Below are positions 53,219-62,461 of a stretch of 64,000 nucleotides of DNA, piece by piece. The stretch spans positions 173,042 to 237,041 of the forward strand of contig NZ_JABCQI010000007.1 in NCBI RefSeq assembly GCF_015244745.1, written 5' to 3'. The position numbers and the translations under genes are program-made. How positions within the stretch are numbered: position 1 is the first letter of the stretch; each line of letters begins with the position of its first letter. The notes beneath the pieces were generated by a model. It worked only from the letters and a program-made list of their open reading frames with translations, had not been told where the DNA came from and did no database searches. The DNA comes from Gluconobacter cadivus (GTDB lineage: Bacteria; Pseudomonadota; Alphaproteobacteria; Acetobacterales; Acetobacteraceae).

Positions 53219-53977
53219 ATGTTCCGTATCCGACGTCTGTTTCTCACCTTTCCCGCCCTGCTCCTTCTCCTCTCCCTCACTGCGTGTCAGACGGTGCTCT
53301 ACACTGAGCTTTCGGAACGTGATGCGATGGAGATGATCGCCATCCTTCTGCAGCACGGGATTTCCGCCACCCGTCTGATCGCCAAGGACGGCAGTTCCAC
53401 TGTGGAAGTGTCGGAACGGCATGTGGCGGATGCCGTCTCCATCCTGCGCAGCAGTCATTATCCCCGCAACGGATATGACAGCATGGACAAGATCTTCCAG
53501 CAGCAGGGCATGATCAGCACTCCCACGGCCGAGCGCGCCAAGCTGTATTACGGCATCAGTCAGGAGCTTGGGCACACGCTCAATGACATTGATGGCGTGA
53601 TTGATGCGCGTGTTCATATCGCGCCTGCCGCGAGCGATCCGGTGACGGGTGTGGACAAACCGGCCACAGCATCGGTCGTCATCCGGTACGATTCCGGAAC
53701 GGCTGTGTCGGGACTGCTCCCCAAGATCAAGCTGATGGTTGCCAATGCCGTTCAGGATCTGGCCTATGACCGGGTGTCCGTCATTCTTCTGCCGGTCGCG
53801 GTTCCCCATCTTCCGTCGGTTCAGACGGAATGGATGAGTCCGCTCGGCTGGACCGGGTGGTTTTTCGCTTTCGCCTTCCCTGCCGGATATGGCGCCAGTC
53901 TCCTGTGGCGGCGCTTTCGCAGGAAACCGGTGCCGACCACGACGGAACTGGCCATCGTGCCGCGTGAGGCTGCGTGA
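53219..53977 (+). CDS. sctJ: T3SS inner ring lipoprotein SctJ
   Basis: 252 residues: lipobox S-L-T-A-C at residue 22, the first ring domain (Y-T-E-L-S-E-R-D-A-M-E-M-I-A-I-L-L-Q-H-G-I), a linker, the second (G-V-I-D-A-R-V-H-I-A), and a C-terminal membrane helix (about 205-225). This is the YscJ/PrgK family, homologous to flagellar FliF. It forms the inner membrane ring with SctD. Confidence 0.94.
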   Translation: MFRIRRLFLTFPALLLLLSLTACQTVLYTELSERDAMEMIAILLQHGISATRLIAKDGSSTVEVSERHVADAVSILRSSHYPRNGYDSMDKIFQQQGMISTPTAERAKLYYGISQELGHTLNDIDGVIDARVHIAPAASDPVTGVDKPATASVVIRYDSGTAVSGLLPKIKLMVANAVQDLAYDRVSVILLPVAVPHLPSVQTEWMSPLGWTGWFFAFAFPAGYGASLLWRRFRRKPVPTTTELAIVPREAA

Positions 53978-54609
53978 CCGTAGCCCACAGCATGAGCGCA
54001 TCTTCCGGGTCAGACTACAGTCAGATGCTGGCGAGTATCCATCCGTCCCATCTGCAACTGCGCCTGCCGATGCTGCACCGTGACACGGTTCAGAAACTCC
54101 AGATCTGTTCGAGACTGTCTGACCGTCTGATTGAATTGCTGGATTGTGAGGGACTGCCACCGACCCAAGCTCCACAAGGCCCGCTAGAAGCACTGGCGCT
54201 TCAGCCAGAGGATCGTCTGCAGAGCGCAGGACGTCGTATGGGCGCCGTCGTTCACTGGCGCAGTCTGGCCAAACAGGTGGACCGTCAGGCGATTACGGCC
54301 CTTGATGCCACATTGGGCGAAGACGTCAGGCTGTTTGGCATCCGCAACGGGGCTCACTGGGCGCAGGCCGGTCTGTCAATCCCGTCCGCAGGAACACCGA
54401 CCGAACCCGACACGGACCTTCCCGGCCTTGCCAGAGCCGTCACCGACTGCGGCTGGTCCTGTCTGATCCGTTGGCGCGACAGTCTGGCTGGAGATTACGG
54501 GCGTCTCGCTACGCTAAAACTGCCCGCAAGGACTCTTCTGCCCGCAGCCTCCAGCGCGTACGACCCGATCATCCTGAAGGTCGCGGAAGGGATTGCCGCG
54601 CATGTCTGA
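53974..54609 (+). CDS. sctK: T3SS sorting platform protein SctK
   Basis: 211 residues from a GTG overlapping the sctJ stop (GTGA); an ATG at 53992 is an alternative. Soluble, with no membrane segment. The W-H-P-like start of YscK is not obvious, but position between sctJ and sctL, size and a helical C-terminus match NolU/SctK proteins. SctK links the cytoplasmic SctQ pods to SctD. Confidence 0.7.
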   Translation: MTVAHSMSASSGSDYSQMLASIHPSHLQLRLPMLHRDTVQKLQICSRLSDRLIELLDCEGLPPTQAPQGPLEALALQPEDRLQSAGRRMGAVVHWRSLAKQVDRQAITALDATLGEDVRLFGIRNGAHWAQAGLSIPSAGTPTEPDTDLPGLARAVTDCGWSCLIRWRDSLAGDYGRLATLKLPARTLLPAASSAYDPIILKVAEGIAAHV

Positions 54610-55201
54610 ACGGATGTTTTCGCGAATGCGACCTTCCACGACGGTCTTGCGCCCTGAAGACATGAGCGCCTGGTGCGACGCGTCTCTGGTCTATGACACC
54701 GCTATCCGAAACGCCACGATGCTGCTTTCCGCCACACGGAACGCCTATGATGCGGAATGTCGGCGTGGTTATCAGACCGGCCATGACAAAGCCTCAGCAG
54801 AAATGGCGCGTCGTCTTCTCGTGACCGATGAAGCGGTCGCAAAAGTGCTTCGGGATCTGGAAACGAGCCTTCCGGCCATTGTGACGGACGTCGTGACGGA
54901 TCTGTTCGGGCGGCTTGATATCGGGAGCGCTCTTCCGGCTGCTATCAGACATACGCTGGGGAAAATCCGGCATGGCACGCTCGCGACGCTGCGGGTGGCG
55001 TCCGACTGTGCTGACATCCTGCGCCCGGTCGTGGAAGACCTGACGGTCCATAATCCCGCCCTGCGTCTTGAGATCGACCCGATGCTGTCGCCCGGACGGT
55101 GTGTGCTGGAGAGCGAACTGGGCGTGGCGGAACTGGGCGTGGACGCCCAGCTTGCCGTGCTACGGGAGCATCTCAGCGCACAATGGATGCAGCATGACTG
55201 A
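54602..55201 (+). CDS. sctL: T3SS stator protein SctL
   Basis: 199 residues from the ATG at 54602, overlapping sctK by 8 bp. Long N-terminal helix (about 45-85) and a C-terminal V-type ATPase subunit E-like domain ending [22 protein letters not shown], as in NolV/YscL/FliH. It binds and restrains the SctN ATPase. It overlaps the sctN ATG by 8 bp. Confidence 0.85.
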   Translation: MSERMFSRMRPSTTVLRPEDMSAWCDASLVYDTAIRNATMLLSATRNAYDAECRRGYQTGHDKASAEMARRLLVTDEAVAKVLRDLETSLPAIVTDVVTDLFGRLDIGSALPAAIRHTLGKIRHGTLATLRVASDCADILRPVVEDLTVHNPALRLEIDPMLSPGRCVLESELGVAELGVDAQLAVLREHLSAQWMQHD

Positions 55202-56912
55202 CATCCCGCTCACGCCGTCTTCTCAGGCTCCGGATGACACGGTTTCCGCGGACGGGATCATGGAGGCCGCGCATCCGGCTGTGTCTCTCGCCAGTGCGCT
55301 GGAAGCGGATTTCGTCCGCCTGCACATGTTTCAGCAGACGGATAGAACGCTGCCGGAGCAGGACCTGCCCCCGGAAGACGCGGAGCAGCCCGTTTCTCGT
55401 CCCGATCCCGAAGCACAAAACGCCCGGGCCGATCAGTCCGGAGCGTCTCTCATCAAACGCGATCCGGCTTCTGAAAACCCGGAACCGGAAGACATGTCTC
55501 GTCTTTCCGGCGCGCCCGTGACGGAGGACCGGCAGGCTGATCCTCTGCCCCGGATGCAGATGAGCCGCGATCCGTCGCAGACGGCGGATCATGTTATCGC
55601 GCGGATGAAAACCCTCCTGCCCATGTTGCGCTCACGGGCGGCGGGAATCGACACACATCCGATGCAGGGGCGCGTCGTGAGCGCCACTGGAACCATTATC
55701 CGCGCCATTCTGCCAAATGTGGCCGTGGGCGATCTGTGCCGGTTGCAGAACCGCGACCGCGACTGGTCTCTGGATGCCGAGGTGGTGGGGCTGGACGGAA
55801 ACGAAGTCCTCATGACGCCAATGGGCGGCCTCGAAGGCGTCTCAGTGGACACGGAAGTTGTCACGACCGGAGGGCGACGCAGCTTCCCGGTCGGCGAACG
55901 GTTGCTGGGCCGGGTGCTTGATGCGCTTGGTACGCCGATTGATGGTCTGGGATCACTGCCAGCCGGACCATCACGCTCTGTCTATGCTGCACCGCCTCCC
56001 GCGATGGAACGTCAGCCTATCGACCGACCGCTACCCGTCGGGCTGCGGGCTCTGGACGGCTTGCTAACCTGTGGCGAAGGGCAGCGGCTCGGGGTGTATG
56101 GCGAGGCCGGGGCGGGTAAATCCACGTTGATATCCGCCATCGTCAAGGGCAGTTCCGCCGATGTCGCGGTCGTGGCGCTGGTGGGCGAACGTGGCCGCGA
56201 AGTGCGCGAGTTTGTTGAACATAATCTGGGGGCGGACGGGCTGAAAAATGCTGTCCTGATCGTCGCGACCTCCGACCGGCCCGCCGCCGAGCGTGTCGTC
56301 TGCGCGCAGGCCGCCACGACTGTCGCTGAATATTTCCGCGATCAGGGGCTGAAGGTCCTGCTGTTCGTGGACAATGTCACCCGTTACGCCCGCGCCCTGC
56401 GCGAGATCGGACTGGCTGCCGGGGAGCCGCCCACGCGGCGCGGTTTTCCCCCTTCGGTTTTCGCGGCCCTGCCCCAACTCATGGAACGCGCGGGCATGGG
56501 CGTGAGGGGGTCGATCACGGCATTTTATACCGTGCTGGTCGAGGACGGGATGGATGATCCGATTGCTGAAGAAACACGCGGCATTCTGGACGGCCACGTC
56601 ATTCTGTCGCGCGCACTGGCAGCGGCGGGGCATTATCCGGCCATTGACGTCCTGACCAGCCGGTCGCGTGTGATGTCTCTCGTGACCGATCCTCGGCATC
56701 AGGCTGCGGCCACGAAAATCCGGAGCCTGTGGGCGAAATATCAGGAGATCGAATTTCTGTTGCAGGTCGGCGAATACAAGCCCGGCGGTGATGCACTGGC
56801 GGATGAAGCGATTGCCAAAATCGGCGCGCTGCGGGGTTTCCTGCGTCAGGGCAACGACGAGCGGACATCCTTTGCGGAGATGCTGGAATGGCTGAACCGT
56901 CTTTGCGCCTGA
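55194..56912 (+). CDS. sctN: T3SS ATPase SctN with long N-terminal extension
   Basis: 572 residues from the ATG at 55194. Core ATPase from about residue 140: G-R-V-V-S-A-T-G, Walker [10 protein letters not shown] (residues 303-311), Walker B-like L-L-F-V-D-N-V-T-R, and the C-terminal substrate-binding part. Typical SctN is about 440 residues; the extra 130 residues at the start are acidic, Pro/Ser/Asp-rich and seem disordered. Internal ATGs at 55554 and 55563 would give a normal-length enzyme but have weak ribosome sites. The enzyme unfolds substrates and strips chaperones. Confidence 0.93.
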   Translation: MTDIPLTPSSQAPDDTVSADGIMEAAHPAVSLASALEADFVRLHMFQQTDRTLPEQDLPPEDAEQPVSRPDPEAQNARADQSGASLIKRDPASENPEPEDMSRLSGAPVTEDRQADPLPRMQMSRDPSQTADHVIARMKTLLPMLRSRAAGIDTHPMQGRVVSATGTIIRAILPNVAVGDLCRLQNRDRDWSLDAEVVGLDGNEVLMTPMGGLEGVSVDTEVVTTGGRRSFPVGERLLGRVLDALGTPIDGLGSLPAGPSRSVYAAPPPAMERQPIDRPLPVGLRALDGLLTCGEGQRLGVYGEAGAGKSTLISAIVKGSSADVAVVALVGERGREVREFVEHNLGADGLKNAVLIVATSDRPAAERVVCAQAATTVAEYFRDQGLKVLLFVDNVTRYARALREIGLAAGEPPTRRGFPPSVFAALPQLMERAGMGVRGSITAFYTVLVEDGMDDPIAEETRGILDGHVILSRALAAAGHYPAIDVLTSRSRVMSLVTDPRHQAAATKIRSLWAKYQEIEFLLQVGEYKPGGDALADEAIAKIGALRGFLRQGNDERTSFAEMLEWLNRLCA

Positions 56913-57433
56913 GCCCGCAGGCGGCGGGACAACTCGTGACGCTGCGCCAGTGCCGTGCCGCAGAGGCGCGCCAGCTTCTGTCGGCGGCAACGTCGCAGGC
57001 CGATCAACGTCTGGCTCGTCTCAACCACGCCAGCCAGATCCTGTCCGACCATCAAGCACACCAGCTTGGGGTTCAGGCGGAGATCGCCGCACGCGCGCAG
57101 AATGCGCCGGTCAGCGCCGTGCTCCTGCGTCGGGATCATGAGCATATCGAAGAGCTCGCCCGTCACGAAGAACGCCTGAAAGACGGGATCGCCCAAGCGG
57201 AACGGGACGTCGAAAAAGCCCGGCAGCTCGCTGCCGCGACCCGTCGTCTGCTGATGCAGTACGAACAGCGCGAGAAACAGGCGCGCGACCTGCTGGAGCG
57301 CGTTCTGACAGAACGCCGCACGGCGCAGGAACGGCGTGAGGAGCAGGACATCGCAGAGCTCGCCATGATGCGTCAGAACAGCGGACGGCTTACTCGCCAA
57401 CGCGATACGGCATCGCGGTTCAGCGTTCCATGA
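56888..57433 (+). CDS. sctO: T3SS stalk protein SctO
   Basis: 181 residues, mostly one long coiled coil rich in Arg, Gln, Glu and Ala (about 15-165), as in YscO/FliJ. It overlaps sctN by 25 bp and sctQ by 4 bp. SctO connects the ATPase to the SctV ring. Sequence conservation is low in this family, so position decides. Confidence 0.8.
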   Translation: MAEPSLRLSPQAAGQLVTLRQCRAAEARQLLSAATSQADQRLARLNHASQILSDHQAHQLGVQAEIAARAQNAPVSAVLLRRDHEHIEELARHEERLKDGIAQAERDVEKARQLAAATRRLLMQYEQREKQARDLLERVLTERRTAQERREEQDIAELAMMRQNSGRLTRQRDTASRFSVP

Positions 57434-58479
57434 CGCTGTCTCTGCCGCGCGCGATACATCGCCTCACGCCGAGGCCGCTAGGCTATGACGCTTTGGCGGC
57501 AGGTCTGCTCGGGCGGCAAGATTTTGCGCTGTCTGTAGGCGAAGAGCGACTTTCGGTACGCTTTACGCCGCCGATCCTCTTACCAGCACAGTGGAGTGCG
57601 ATCTGTTTTCGGATCGATGATAGGGAGGGGCAATGTGTTCTCCCTCACGAGATCCTTCAGAGGCTGGTTTCGCTGGCGGAGCCCAAGCCTCGCGGCCCGA
57701 TGGAAGCGCCGGCAGCCCTGCTGCTTCTGGAACTTTTGCTGGATCAGGGCCTGACGACGCTGGAGGCAGCGATAAATGCGCCGATCCGGTTCACGCAGAT
57801 CGAACCGGCGCAGCAGGACACGTCCCACAGGCCCAAGTTTGTCGAGATCGGGTTTGAGGCCCGTTTTGATACAACGGGCAGCTTTTGCGGACTGCTTCGT
57901 CTGCCTCCGGCATTAATGCCTGTGCTGCACCGTCTCGCACCGTCTCTTGTGCGCCGGTTTCCCGATCCGCCGGTGATGCTGTCGCTGAGAGTTGGCAGCG
58001 TTCTGATTTCGCCCGAAGACCTCATGGCGCTCGGCCCCGGTTTCGGGCTGGTCCTCGGGACGGCAGCGCAAGTCCGACATGTGATTGTTGCGGGCGAGAT
58101 GCTGGGCGCAGCGGTCCGGCATGACGGCAGCAGGATTGTCTTTGAGGGCGCGTTTGTGCCTCTCGCCCGGATTTGGCCAGCAGATTGGAACAGCATGACT
58201 GAAACACCCCCGTCCTCCGTGAGCGAACCGCACCAGCCCACAACAGTCGAAGCCTCCGCCATCGAACAGCTTCAGATCCCCCTGACCTTCGAACTGGCGC
58301 GGATGCCGGTCTCGTTGGCCGAACTGAGGACGATCGGAGAAGGACATGTGATTGATATCGGCGCGCTCACGGAGCGTTCCGTGTCGATCATGGCCAATGG
58401 CCGCCGCATTGGCGAAGGCGAACTCGTGGATCTCGGGTCCTCCGTTGCCATCCGGGTAACGCGGATCATCACCGCATGA
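57430..58479 (+). CDS. sctQ: T3SS C-ring protein SctQ
   Basis: 349 residues. A SpoA (surface presentation of antigens) domain is clear at about 278-348 (IPLTFELARMPVSLAELRTI, then I-D-I-G-A-L-T-E-R-S-V, G-E-G-E-L-V-D-L-G), and a weaker first SpoA-like region precedes it. It builds the cytoplasmic sorting pods. Many relatives make a second short product from an internal start; an ATG at 58195 just before this domain could serve. Confidence 0.88.
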   Translation: MTLSLPRAIHRLTPRPLGYDALAAGLLGRQDFALSVGEERLSVRFTPPILLPAQWSAICFRIDDREGQCVLPHEILQRLVSLAEPKPRGPMEAPAALLLLELLLDQGLTTLEAAINAPIRFTQIEPAQQDTSHRPKFVEIGFEARFDTTGSFCGLLRLPPALMPVLHRLAPSLVRRFPDPPVMLSLRVGSVLISPEDLMALGPGFGLVLGTAAQVRHVIVAGEMLGAAVRHDGSRIVFEGAFVPLARIWPADWNSMTETPPSSVSEPHQPTTVEASAIEQLQIPLTFELARMPVSLAELRTIGEGHVIDIGALTERSVSIMANGRRIGEGELVDLGSSVAIRVTRIITA

Positions 58480-59126
58480 TCGGCTCGACCAATCTCGTCA
58501 CGGCCCTTGTCCTGACCCTTGGGTTCGGCGTCCTGATCCTCGCGGTCATCACCACCACGTCGTTCGTGAAAATCTCGGTCGTCCTGTTCCTGCTGCGCAC
58601 CGCGCTCGGCATCCAGCAGTCTCCGCCGAATATCGTGCTCTATGCGATTTCGCTGATCCTCACGCTCTTCATTTCCGCGCCTCTCGGCCACGACATCTAC
58701 AAAGCGGCCATGGAGAGCGACCAGAAATACGAGACGCTGACGGATTATGTGGATGCCTATGAACGCGTGCAGGCCCCCGTTGCCCAGCATCTGCTCCGCT
58801 TCACACAGGCGCCCGAGCGCAATTTCTTCATGAACGCCACCCAGCGCCTGTGGCCCGAGGACATGCGCGACAGCCTGACGCCGGAATCGCTCCCGATCCT
58901 TCTCCCGTCCTTCCTGACGGGAGAACTCAAACGCGCGTTTGAAATCGGCTTCCTGATCTATCTGCCGTTCATCACCATTGACCTCGTCGTCACCACGATC
59001 CTGATCGCGATGGGCCTGTCCCAGGTGCAGCCCAACACGATTTCGGTTCCGCTCAAGTTGCTGCTGTTCGTTCTGGCCAGCGGCTGGACACGCCTGCTGC
59101 ACGGGCTGGTAATGAGCTATGCGTAG
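58476..59126 (+). CDS. sctR: T3SS export apparatus protein SctR
   Basis: 216 residues with four membrane helices and the FliP/SctR signatures T-T-S-F-V-K-I-S-V-V-L-F-L-L-R and Y-L-P-F-I-T-I-D-L-V-V-T-T-I-L-I-A-M-G. Five copies form most of the export gate. Starts by ATGA overlap with sctQ. Confidence 0.96.
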   Translation: MIGSTNLVTALVLTLGFGVLILAVITTTSFVKISVVLFLLRTALGIQQSPPNIVLYAISLILTLFISAPLGHDIYKAAMESDQKYETLTDYVDAYERVQAPVAQHLLRFTQAPERNFFMNATQRLWPEDMRDSLTPESLPILLPSFLTGELKRAFEIGFLIYLPFITIDLVVTTILIAMGLSQVQPNTISVPLKLLLFVLASGWTRLLHGLVMSYA

Positions 59127-59164
59127 GCCCTCGCGGCGCGCACATCTGCGGGAGAACACCGCCT

Positions 59165-59437
59165 GTGGATGATGCGGCCCTCACACAGGAACTCTCTTCC
59201 GCGCTTTTCCTGTTCGCCTCGATCGCGGGGCCACCGCTGGCCATTGCGCTGGTGGTCGGGCTTCTGATCGGGCTTCTGCAGGCCGTAACGCAGCTTCAGG
59301 ACCAGACAATGCCGCTGACCTTCAAGGTCGTCGCAGTCTGCGCGACGCTGGTGCTTATGGCCTCGACGCTCTTCCCGCCTCTGCTGGCCTTTACCGAACA
59401 CGTCCTGACCGATTTTCCGGCCATGACGCGCTTCTGA
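59165..59437 (+). CDS. sctS: T3SS export apparatus protein SctS
   Basis: 90 residues from a GTG at 59165. Two membrane helices and the FliQ/SctS features (GLLIGLLQAVTQLQDQTMPL). Four copies complete the helical export gate with SctR and SctT. The upstream gap of 38 bp has no other gene. Confidence 0.94.
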   Translation: MDDAALTQELSSALFLFASIAGPPLAIALVVGLLIGLLQAVTQLQDQTMPLTFKVVAVCATLVLMASTLFPPLLAFTEHVLTDFPAMTRF

Positions 59438-59440
59438 GCC

Positions 59441-60247
59441 GTGCCTGCCACTGACGCCCTTGTTGTTCTGCAACAGATGATGCCCTGGTTGAGCGCCATC
59501 GCGCTGGCGATGAGCCGCCCGGCGGGGGCGGCCATCGTGTTGCCGGTCTTTACACGCATGCAGCTTGGCGGCCCCATCACGGGGGCTATTGCCTTCGCGC
59601 TCGCTATTCCCGCAACCCCCATGATCCATGCCGGACTGCTCACCAATCCCCGCTCCCTGATGGCGCTCGGTATGCTCGGGGCCAAGGAAATGGTGATCGG
59701 CGTCATCATCGGTTTGCTCATCGGTCTGCCGATCTGGGGCGTGCAGTGCGCGGGCGAACTGCTCGACACCCAGCGTAGCGCAACGCAGGGTCAGGCTGAA
59801 GATCCGGGAAGTGGCAATCAGGAGTCCACAACCGCCGGGTTTTTTGCCCTTGCCGTCACGACGCTGTTTGTCCTGTCAGGGGGGCTCAATCTTCTGGCCG
59901 CTACGCTGTTGTCGTCCGAAACGCTCTGGCCTCCGCTCGCTCTGGCGCTAGCGCCGCAGCCGGGGTTCGGCCTGCTCCTGCTGGGTCTGCTTGACCGGCT
60001 GGAAACCGTGAGCCTTTCAATCGGCGCTCCCGTCATGCTGGCGATGCTGCTGTGTGAGGCGAGCGTTATTCTCCTGATGCGCGCCATCCCGAAACTGCAT
60101 CTCTATGATCTCGCCCCGAACCTGCGCAATCTGGTCTTCATCCTGATGATGTTCGGCTACTGCGCGTGGCTCGTGTCATACATGAGGCATGATCTTGTCG
60201 CCTCGCGGGATGTTCTTGGCACTATGCACCAACTGCTGAAGCCATGA
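59441..60247 (+). CDS. sctT: T3SS export apparatus protein SctT
   Basis: 268 residues from a GTG at 59441, 3 bp after sctS. About six to seven membrane helices; family features include SRPAGAAIVLPVF, K-E-M-V-I-G-V-I-I-G-L and P-V-M-L-A-M-L-L-C-E-A. A single copy closes the SctR5S4T1 gate. Overlaps sctU by 4 bp. Confidence 0.94.
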   Translation: MPATDALVVLQQMMPWLSAIALAMSRPAGAAIVLPVFTRMQLGGPITGAIAFALAIPATPMIHAGLLTNPRSLMALGMLGAKEMVIGVIIGLLIGLPIWGVQCAGELLDTQRSATQGQAEDPGSGNQESTTAGFFALAVTTLFVLSGGLNLLAATLLSSETLWPPLALALAPQPGFGLLLLGLLDRLETVSLSIGAPVMLAMLLCEASVILLMRAIPKLHLYDLAPNLRNLVFILMMFGYCAWLVSYMRHDLVASRDVLGTMHQLLKP

Positions 60248-61287
60248 GCGGTAGCAGCAGCGAGGAAAAATCGCTCCCGGCTTCTGCCAAGAAGCTCGCG
60301 GATGAACGTCGCAAAGGCCATATCGCCAAGGCTCCGGATCTTCAGTCCGGAGTGGTGACCATCATCCTGATCGGCTGGCTTCTGCTGCGGCGAAACGCGA
60401 TTGCCATCCATCTGCAAGCGATGATGGATGCGGTCGGGAACGCGCTTACGATGGATTTCAGATCCGGGATCGCAAGCGTGGGTCAGGCCCTCAGGACCAT
60501 CTGCCTCGAAGATGCTCTGACCCCTCTCGCTCTGGCCGTCGTCACGGGCATTCTCGTCAGGCTGCTGACCAATGGCGGGTTTGTTTTCGCACTCGATCCT
60601 GTGATGCCGAAATTCGAGAAGATCAATCCGGTTTCAGGCTTCGCAAACCTCTTCAAGGCTCGGACTTTCGTGGATCTGGGCATGTCTCTGGTCAAGGTTC
60701 TGTTTTTCGGCGGAACACTGGCGCTGATTATTCATGGTGCGATTGGCGGCCTCGTCCGTGTGCCCGAAGCCGGGATTACCGAACTGCCCCGCATTCTCTT
60801 CACGCTGCTGATGCCGATCTTCGGTGCAGCCTGTGTCTTTTACATGGTTGCCGGCGTGATCGACCTGCTGATCCAGCGGCAGATGTTCCTCAAGGAGATG
60901 CGCATGACGCCCACCGAGGCGAAGAACGAACGCAAGGACAGCCAAGGCAATCCGCTCATCAAGCGCCAACAGCGTCGCCTCCAAAGTCAGGCCCGTCGCA
61001 ACACCGCGCCGCTTGGTCCGAAGCAGGCCAGCGTCATGATTTGTGGAAACGCTGTTGCCATCGGCCTGCGCTATCAACCGCCGCAGACGCCTCTTCCGCG
61101 CATTGTCTGCAGGGCGCATGGAGAACAGGCGGAGATCTATCGCACGATCGCTCAGGAGAGCCGCATTCCTGTCGTCTGGGACTATGAACTTGCGCGAAAC
61201 CTTGCGGAAAAATTCAAACCCGGAACAACAATCACGCCTGAATTTTTCCAGCCGGTTGCGCGTATTCTTCAGAACCTTCCCTCGTAA
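60244..61287 (+). CDS. sctU: T3SS export switch protein SctU lacking the NPTH site
   Basis: 347 residues: four membrane helices, the cytoplasmic linker (MRMTPTEAKNERKDSQGNPL, normal for the family), and the C-terminal FlhB/SctU domain with L-R-Y, T-P-L-P-R-I-V-C, I-A-Q-E-S-R-I-P-V-V and L-A-R-N-L. Where nearly all SctU and FlhB proteins have the self-cleaving Asn-Pro-Thr-His, this one reads Cys-Gly-Asn-Ala (residues 267-270, codons 61042-61053). So autocleavage by Asn cyclisation should not occur in the usual way. The rest of the domain is well kept and no frameshift is seen. Confidence 0.93.
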   Translation: MSGSSSEEKSLPASAKKLADERRKGHIAKAPDLQSGVVTIILIGWLLLRRNAIAIHLQAMMDAVGNALTMDFRSGIASVGQALRTICLEDALTPLALAVVTGILVRLLTNGGFVFALDPVMPKFEKINPVSGFANLFKARTFVDLGMSLVKVLFFGGTLALIIHGAIGGLVRVPEAGITELPRILFTLLMPIFGAACVFYMVAGVIDLLIQRQMFLKEMRMTPTEAKNERKDSQGNPLIKRQQRRLQSQARRNTAPLGPKQASVMICGNAVAIGLRYQPPQTPLPRIVCRAHGEQAEIYRTIAQESRIPVVWDYELARNLAEKFKPGTTITPEFFQPVARILQNLPS

Positions 61288-61304
61288 TGTCGTCAGGGCT
61301 CAAA

Positions 61305-61319
61305 TCAGGCTGACGTCAG
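61305..61319 (+). promoter_or_regulatory. T3SS operator candidate, copy D
   Basis: TCAGGCTGACGTCAG, half-sites 11 bp apart, with a further TCAG 12 bp upstream (61293-61296). It lies in the 117-bp gap between sctU and the secreted protein at 61405. Confidence 0.5.
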
Positions 61320-61404
61320 CTTCGCATCGTAAACAGACTGTGCAGAAAAACGCGGCCATGAATCCGTTTGCCATGCCCGCTTTCAGCCGCACGATGAGGA
61401 CGAC

Positions 61405-62346
61405 ATGAGCACTTCAATCACGCCCGACACCCAGAGCCTGATTCAGGAACTGATGGCCGCAATACAGTCTGGAAGCCTGTCTTCCGGGACCGGAAGCACG
61501 ACCGGCGCAGGCCAGAGCAGCGGGACCCAGAATTCGCAGGAAGAGGCCAAACTTGCGGAAGTCTTTCAGGAACTTATGGCTCTGTTGAAGCAGGGGAACC
61601 AGGAAGGCTCCACAAACCCCGGCTCCGATACGACAAGCCCGGCTATCTCTCCGGCTGCTGGCTCTTCCACCTCCGCAACACCGGCCGCAGGATCTACGTC
61701 GCCCACAACCCCGGCTTCGAGTGACGCGTCCAGCTCCGCTGCCGCAACGTCTGGCACGTCCAGCACCAATGCAGGAGACGGCCCCAACACGACCACCATC
61801 ACAAATACCAGCAATCACGACGAAAAGATCGGTCAGTTTCTCAATGGCGGCTCCACGACCCAGCCCACAGCCGAGATCGACCTCAAACCCGGCCAGACCG
61901 GCACGCTGAAATACGAGAATGGCCAAGGCGGCTATGACGCCGAAGCAGACTCGTCCGGCAATTTCCAGTCCACCGCCAGCCGCCTCGAATTCTATGCGGA
62001 TGCCAAGGGCGTCAATAACGACGATGTCAGCTATATCGACGGACGAAACGCCTCCATCAAGGTTTCTGACGGCAACGGCAAAACCGCAGGCGATAGCCAG
62101 AGCATTGCCAGCGACGCCCCTTCCAATGCCGTCACGAAAGACGCAGGCGGCCGCTCTACCGTAACCGGATGGTATGACGGCTCAACGCAGGGCATGAAAG
62201 ACGGCGGAGCCTATATGGAGTCAAAGCTGGGCACCGGGAACGCCTATATCCATCCGGATGACGATCGTAACGCGACCAGTTCCAATCCGATGACTATGGC
62301 ACAAGATACAAGCCAGCATTACACGGCGGACTTCGGAGACGCCTGA
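61405..62346 (+). CDS. Putative T3SS-secreted two-part protein (harpin-like N-terminus)
   Basis: 313 residues without cysteine or signal peptide. Residues 1-62 contain two amphipathic helices with E-L-M (SLIQELMAAIQ and VFQELMALLKQ) separated by a Gly/Ser/Thr linker starting GTGS, like the protein at 42339. Residues 63-128 are a low-complexity Ser/Thr/Ala/Pro linker. Residues about 130-313 form a compact-looking, beta-rich domain (E-I-D-L-K-P-G-Q-T-G-T-L-K-Y, D-D-V-S-Y-I-D-G-R-N-A-S-I-K-V, V-T-G-W-Y-D-G-S). The D-V-S-x-I-D-G-x-N pattern faintly recalls thaumatin-like folds, but this is weak. Likely a T3SS effector or tip protein; a GAGGA ribosome site precedes it. Confidence 0.5.
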   Translation: MSTSITPDTQSLIQELMAAIQSGSLSSGTGSTTGAGQSSGTQNSQEEAKLAEVFQELMALLKQGNQEGSTNPGSDTTSPAISPAAGSSTSATPAAGSTSPTTPASSDASSSAAATSGTSSTNAGDGPNTTTITNTSNHDEKIGQFLNGGSTTQPTAEIDLKPGQTGTLKYENGQGGYDAEADSSGNFQSTASRLEFYADAKGVNNDDVSYIDGRNASIKVSDGNGKTAGDSQSIASDAPSNAVTKDAGGRSTVTGWYDGSTQGMKDGGAYMESKLGTGNAYIHPDDDRNATSSNPMTMAQDTSQHYTADFGDA

Positions 62347-62364
62347 TCCGGCATCAGACGAAAC

Positions 62365-62402
62365 AGCCATGAACCGGGGCAATATTGCCCCGGTTCATGG
62401 CT
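62365..62402. terminator. Long palindromic terminator between convergent secreted-protein genes
   Basis: A perfect 38-nt palindrome (19-bp arms meeting at AATATT) lies 19 bp after the stop at 62346 and 60 bp before the end of the convergent gene. T-runs are short on both sides, so it may act as a bidirectional terminator with modest strength. Confidence 0.75.
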
Positions 62403-62461
62403 TCTGCTTTCAGAACATCAAACCGGAACGCAACCAGAGTGGCGTAACACGGTCTCTCTAC

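Noticed and set aside
61792..62346. Thaumatin-like domain in the secreted protein
   Set aside because: Only one short pattern (D-V-S-x-I-D-G-x-N) is similar; the cysteines of thaumatins are absent, so not claimed.
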